Positions 4,750 to 7,639 of a stretch of DNA of 7,639 bases are shown here, one piece after another; position 1 is the stretch's first letter; the number at the start of each line of letters is the position of its first letter. Under the pieces are notes generated by a model. It worked only from the letters and a program-made list of their open reading frames with translations, was not told the origin of the DNA and ran no database searches. Made by a program: the position numbers and the translations under genes. The stretch spans positions 1 through 7,639 of the forward strand of contig CAJCIJ010000236.1 of the NCBI GenBank assembly GCA_903970315.1, given 5' to 3'. Source of the stretch: Actinomycetota bacterium. Its GTDB lineage: Bacteria; Actinomycetota; Thermoleophilia; Solirubrobacterales; Solirubrobacteraceae.

Positions 4750-5958
4750 ATGGCGTCCGGAATGCGCCGGCGGGCGGCGTGCGCGCTGCTGATGGCAGTC
4801 TCTTTGGCGGCCTGTGGGAAGGCGGGCAACTCCTCGTCGGGGGCGTCCGGCGAAAGGGACCTCAACCCCGTGGTGGCCGCGGGCATCCATGGGGCTGCCG
4901 GCCAGATCACCAAGAACACGGCCCGATTGGGGGGCTCTACCGCTGTGGTGGACGCTGCAGCAGTGGCCACCGCTGCCTATCCGGGGCTGACGCCCGCGGG
5001 CAGACCGCAGGCGGTGGTGGTGGCCAACAGGGCGAACTTCTACACCGCGCTGGCTGCGTCGGCGCTGGCCGGCGCGCCGCTGCAGGCTCCGCTGCTGTAC
5101 AGCGACTCCACGGACGTGCCAGACGTGACCTCCCAGGCGCTGGCGGCGATGGCGCCGACTGGTGCATCGGGCCTGGGAGGAGCGAAACTGGTGGCCGTGG
5201 GCGGTGCCGAGGTTCCCGCGAACTACCTCGCCTACCGCGTTTCAGCGACCGAACCGTTCGCTGCGGCTGCCGAAATCGCTCGCCTTGGCGAACGGTTGCG
5301 CGGGTCGGCGCCGCAGGCGGTGATCGTCGTCAACGCCGAAGGGTCGCCGGCCATGGCAATGCCGGCGGCGGGCTTGGCCGCGGAGTCCGGTGCGCCCATC
5401 CTGCTGGTCTCAAACGCCCGCGTGCCCGCGCCCACGCACGCCGTGCTCAAACGCCTGGACCACCCCACCATCTTCGCGATCGGGCCGGCGGGCACGATCA
5501 GCGAAGCGGTGCTGGGCAAGCTGGAACACCTGGGCACGGTCAGGCGGATCGCCGGCGCAGCGCCCGCCGAAAACGCAATCGAAGTGGCGCGCTTCAGCGA
5601 AGGCGCGGAATCCAGCGAATTCGGCTTTGGCGTCCACGAAGCAGGACACGGCCTCGTCTTCGCAAACGCCCTGCGCCCGCTCGACGCGCCCGCAGCGGCA
5701 ACCCTGTCGGCCACTGGCGACTTCGCGCCGCTGCTGCTCCTGGAAGGGGCTTCGTCGCTGCCGCCGGTGCTGGCCAGCTACCTGAATGACATACAGGGGG
5801 CGTACAGCCAGCAGGTACCGCCGACGCGCGGCGTGTACAACCACGGCTGGATAATCGGCGACGAACTGGCCGTCAGCGCTACCGTTGCAGCCCAGCTGGA
5901 CGCCGCACTGGAGATCGTCAAGCGCAGCGACGCCTCCACTCCCTCCTTCCATCCATGA
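4750..5958 (+). CDS. Lipoprotein with cell wall-binding repeat 2 (CWB2) domains
   Basis: This is a predicted membrane-anchored lipoprotein of 402 residues. CWB2 modules hold surface proteins to anionic wall polymers in clostridia; in actinobacterial lipoproteins their ligand is not known. Seen directly: basic n-region MRRR (5-8), hydrophobic core and LAAC lipobox with C22 as the lipid-bearing residue, a short Ser/Gly linker, then CWB2-like alpha/beta units at about 55-155, 160-265 and 270-392. Each has a run such as AVVVANRANFYTALAASALA (88-107, ending at 107), VIVVNAEGSPAMAMPAAGLA (191-210), or FAPLLLLEGASSLP (325-338). GVYNHGWIIGDE (361-372) closes the last unit. The ATG at 4750 is preferred; GTG at 4747 and ATG at 4762 are in frame and equally compatible with a lipoprotein signal. 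No strong ribosome site is present. It is divergent from the peptidase, and both products act at the wall. The precise function is unknown. Confidence 0.85.
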   Translation: MASGMRRRAACALLMAVSLAACGKAGNSSSGASGERDLNPVVAAGIHGAAGQITKNTARLGGSTAVVDAAAVATAAYPGLTPAGRPQAVVVANRANFYTALAASALAGAPLQAPLLYSDSTDVPDVTSQALAAMAPTGASGLGGAKLVAVGGAEVPANYLAYRVSATEPFAAAAEIARLGERLRGSAPQAVIVVNAEGSPAMAMPAAGLAAESGAPILLVSNARVPAPTHAVLKRLDHPTIFAIGPAGTISEAVLGKLEHLGTVRRIAGAAPAENAIEVARFSEGAESSEFGFGVHEAGHGLVFANALRPLDAPAAATLSATGDFAPLLLLEGASSLPPVLASYLNDIQGAYSQQVPPTRGVYNHGWIIGDELAVSATVAAQLDAALEIVKRSDASTPSFHP

Positions 5959-5988
5959 CGGTCTCCTAAGATCCACGATCACAACGCC

Positions 5989-6279
5989 ATGAGCAACGCC
6001 GAGGATCCCGGCCGCCAGCAGCGCGGCGAAGCCCAGAATGTGACCGTCGAGGACGTGCGCGCGCTGATGGGCGCGTCAACCCCGCACTTCGCCCTGCAGT
6101 TGCGTGAACGGATACAGAGCCTGATCGCTCCCCTGCCCGCCGACCACCCGGCGCGTGTCGAAGGCGAGCGCGAGATTGCACGCTTGGACCAACTCGCCGT
6201 TGTGGGCGAGATCCGCGGCGAGGCCGGCGACACTGAAGAGCGGCCTCTGCCATCGCTGCTGGATCCCATGGCGTCGTAG
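5989..6279 (+). CDS. Small conserved protein of unknown function
   Basis: This is a 96-residue soluble protein with a disordered, polar N-terminus (1-17), a helical core beginning TVEDVRALMGASTPHFALQL (18-37), then RERIQSLIAPLPADHPARVE (38-57) and a helix GEREIARLDQL (58-68). It ends in an acidic, proline-containing tail. It has no signal peptide, membrane span, Cys or metal motif. The MGASTPHFALQLR stretch looks like that of small proteins I associate with Solirubrobacterales, but no function is known to me and none is proposed. The ATG at 5989 is 30 bases after the lipoprotein stop on the same strand, so the two may be co-transcribed. There is no Shine-Dalgarno sequence. A TAAGAT hexamer at 5967-5972 could be its own -10 box with a leader of about ten bases. 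Confidence 0.72.
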   Translation: MSNAEDPGRQQRGEAQNVTVEDVRALMGASTPHFALQLRERIQSLIAPLPADHPARVEGEREIARLDQLAVVGEIRGEAGDTEERPLPSLLDPMAS

Positions 6280-6300
6280 CGGCGCAGCCCCGCAGGCCGT

Positions 6301-6711
6301 TCAGGCGGTGCGGGTGCGGGCCTCGACGTAGCGCGCGCGCAGGTAGCGAAACAGCGCGAACACGAGCACGAGGTCGACGGCGACCAGGGCTACGTTGGCG
6401 GCTCGCGGGAACGTCGCGAAGGCGTTGACGCCGAGCACGATGGCCGTGTGGAGTGCCACGACGGGAATCAGTGCGAGCAGCAGCGCGTGCGAGCGGTAGC
6501 CGGAGAAGTGCTCCCGCCACGACACCTCGCCGGTGCCCACTGCCACAGCGCCGATGCCGATCAGAAGCGCTGGGGCGGCGCGCGAGGGACCGTCGATCAC
6601 GCCGAACACCACGGCGGCGGCGCCCGCAAGGATGACGATCTCCGACAACGGCAGCGGGTGCCAGGGTGCCTGGGGCCGCTCACGCTGTTGGGGCTGCTTG
6701 CGAGGTGCCAC
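6301..6711 (-). CDS. Four-helix integral membrane protein of unknown function
   Basis: The predicted product has 136 residues: a Pro/Gln/Arg-rich cytoplasmic N-terminus (1-20) followed by four hydrophobic segments at about 24-40, 45-60, 73-95 and 105-124, and a basic C-terminal tail (RYLRARYVEARTRT). Between helices two and three lies the polar loop EVSWREHFSGYRSHA (62-76), the most distinctive part. I do not recognise a characterised family. The GTG at 6711 is preferred because everything upstream in frame is non-helical, Arg/Ala-rich sequence unlike the rest and lacks a ribosome site, whereas the GTG has AAGG three to six bases before it and a TAGCCT -10-like hexamer eight bases before it. 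The ATG at 6840 would add 43 such residues. It converges on the 96-residue gene with a 21-base gap, too short for a clear terminator. Confidence 0.72.
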   Translation of the reverse strand: MAPRKQPQQRERPQAPWHPLPLSEIVILAGAAAVVFGVIDGPSRAAPALLIGIGAVAVGTGEVSWREHFSGYRSHALLLALIPVVALHTAIVLGVNAFATFPRAANVALVAVDLVLVFALFRYLRARYVEARTRTA

Positions 6712-6719
6712 TGACCTTG

Positions 6720-6729
6720 AGGCTAAGCT
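6720..6729. promoter_or_regulatory. Overlapping divergent -10-like hexamers
   Basis: The ten bases AGGCTAAGCT read as TAGCCT on the minus strand (6725-6720) and TAAGCT on the plus strand (6724-6729). The minus hexamer would start transcription at about 6713, two bases before the membrane protein's GTG, giving a leaderless message. The plus hexamer would start near 6736, next to an ATG at 6737 and 128 bases before the enolase-like gene. If both are real the two genes share one overlapping promoter core and would compete for polymerase. Evidence is hexamer pattern and spacing only. Confidence 0.35.
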
Positions 6730-6864
6730 GGCGCCGATGAGGCCCGGGGGTACGAGCGCGCCGAGCGCAGCGGCGGTTTGCGGTTGCAGAGCACGGAGTC
6801 CGATCGTACACGGGCACCGCCGGCCGGCCATTGCGGGCATTGGGGATCGCTCAGGGGCGTCGAG

Positions 6865-7639
6865 ATGAGCTACTGGGACACCCTCGCGGCACTGCCCGTG
6901 TCAGTGCAGGAGCTCTCGCTGCGACCGCTGGTGGCGGAGGTGTCCAGCGGCTTTTTGCGGCGCTCGACCGTCGTGGCCCTTGCGGGCGCGGGAGAGGAGG
7001 GCCTAGGCGAGGACGTGATCTATGACGCAGTGGACCACGAAAAGCTGCTTGTTGCGTGCGGGCTGCCCATCGAGGAGGGTGGCTCGGTGCCGATCGGGCC
7101 CGGGCAGCCGCTGAGCGACGGGTTCGCCCTGCCCTTGGCGGGCGAGTTCACGCTGGGGAGCTTCTGTGAGCGCCTGGCAGAGCTTGACCTGTTCCCGTCG
7201 GCACCCGAGCGCGAGGCATCGGTCAACTACCGCACCTGGGCCTTCGAGTCGGCAGCCCTTGACCTGGCGCTGCGGCAGGCCTCGACGAACCTCCACGCGG
7301 TGCTGGATCGCCCCGTGGAGCCGGTGCGCTTCGTGGTCTCGCTGCGCCTGGGCGAGCCGCCGTCGGTGAGCCCCGTGGACGAGCGCCTTGCCCTCTACCC
7401 ATGGCTTCGGTTCAAGCTTGACCCGACAAGCTCCTGGGACGAGCCGCTGATCGCGCAGCTTGTGAGCACCGGTGCAGTGGAGTCGGTGGACTTCAAGGCC
7501 TACTACTCCGGCTCGATCGTCGACCAGCCGCCGGACCCCGTGCTGTACAGGCGGGTCATCGAGGCCTTCCCGGACGCCTGGATCGAGGACCCGGCACTGA
7601 CCGAGGAGACCGACGCTGTGCTGGCGGGGGCGCGCGAGC
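6865..7639 (+). CDS. Enolase-superfamily-like protein, N-terminal 258 residues (runs off the window)
   Basis: The open frame continues past the window end. The layout matches the enolase superfamily (mandelate racemase/muconate-lactonising enzyme side), whose members abstract a proton next to a carboxylate using a divalent metal in a beta-barrel. The N-terminal part (about 15-130) has the capping-domain pattern: SSGFLRRSTVVALAG (27-41), GEEGLGEDVIYDAVDHE (43-59) and TWAFESAALDLALRQA (124-139). The barrel begins at RFVVSLRLG (155-163). RFKLDP (182-187) gives K184 and D186, SVDFK (207-211) gives D209 as a likely metal ligand, and AWIEDPAL (238-245) gives E241 as the next. The paired lysines of the usual K-x-K motif are replaced by K-x-D. 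Substrate cannot be predicted. ATG at 6865 has AGGGG (6853-6857) seven bases upstream. Inactive homologues in this superfamily are possible; the later barrel strands are not visible. Confidence 0.72.
   Translation, partial: MSYWDTLAALPVSVQELSLRPLVAEVSSGFLRRSTVVALAGAGEEGLGEDVIYDAVDHEKLLVACGLPIEEGGSVPIGPGQPLSDGFALPLAGEFTLGSFCERLAELDLFPSAPEREASVNYRTWAFESAALDLALRQASTNLHAVLDRPVEPVRFVVSLRLGEPPSVSPVDERLALYPWLRFKLDPTSSWDEPLIAQLVSTGAVESVDFKAYYSGSIVDQPPDPVLYRRVIEAFPDAWIEDPALTEETDAVLAGARE

Noticed and set aside
5635..5652. HEAGH (HExxH-like) at residues 296-300 of the CWB2 lipoprotein, suggesting a metalloprotease
   Set aside because: It sits within the CWB2 fold, not in a helix of a recognisable protease domain, and no third metal ligand pattern is seen. 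Similar GHG-containing motifs are recalled at this place in homologues without the full HExxH.
4434..5789. Second long rightward frame across the lipoprotein
   Set aside because: It is a frame shadow, rich in Gly and Arg, while the chosen frame has a lipobox and CWB2 units.
6279..6300. GCGG/CCGC hairpin between the convergent 96-residue and membrane-protein genes
   Set aside because: It has only four base pairs and no T-tract, so it is not a credible terminator.
6712..6840. ATG at 6840 as the start of the membrane protein
   Set aside because: It would add 43 residues of non-helical sequence without a ribosome site, whereas the GTG at 6711 has both an AAGG and a well-placed -10-like hexamer.
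1..7639. CRISPR arrays, tRNA or rRNA genes, insertion sequences, prophage genes
   Set aside because: None was seen: no regularly spaced long repeats, no cloverleaf or rRNA motifs, and no transposase or integrase coding sequence.

Overview
The window is high-GC bacterial DNA with compact genes and several overlapping or closely spaced starts. Gene content points to an actinobacterium, most likely of the Thermoleophilia/Solirubrobacterales. It encodes PspAA and PspAB, the PSP partners found mainly in actinobacteria and archaea, a C40 peptidase of the type I associate with Solirubrobacterales, a CWB2-repeat lipoprotein, and small lineage-restricted proteins. The taxonomic call rests on remembered family features; no search was run.

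Layout. The first 443 bases are the 5' part of lysA (diaminopimelate decarboxylase), read leftwards. A 159-base divergent gap with three copies of a decamer separates it from a rightward pair, htpX (membrane zinc protease) and pspAB. These converge on a leftward pair, pspA and pspAA, whose stop and start codons overlap (ATGA). The window therefore holds a four-gene phage-shock-type envelope-stress module (HtpX, PspAB, PspA, PspAA) in convergent halves. Upstream of pspA on the same strand lies a secreted NlpC/P60 (C40) cell-wall peptidase with a TTG start. Its leader carries a clear ydaO-type cyclic di-AMP riboswitch that ends only 16 bases before the start codon. Across a 392-base divergent gap, a rightward lipoprotein with CWB2 (cell wall-binding repeat 2) domains follows, then a 96-residue conserved protein of unknown role. 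A four-helix membrane protein reads leftwards, and the window ends in the N-terminal 258 residues of an enolase-superfamily-like protein.

How the genes fit together. Most of the window concerns the cell envelope: meso-diaminopimelate/lysine supply (LysA), wall cutting (NlpC/P60), a wall-associated lipoprotein (CWB2) and membrane-damage response (HtpX, PspA, PspAA, PspAB). The c-di-AMP riboswitch ties wall remodelling to turgor and potassium signalling. The riboswitch-to-peptidase-to-pspA order on one strand raises the possibility of linked expression. The components are known families; what deserves attention is their arrangement, the riboswitch placed against the start codon, and the repeats and alternative hairpins in the divergent gaps. 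I found no mobile element, CRISPR array, tRNA or rRNA.
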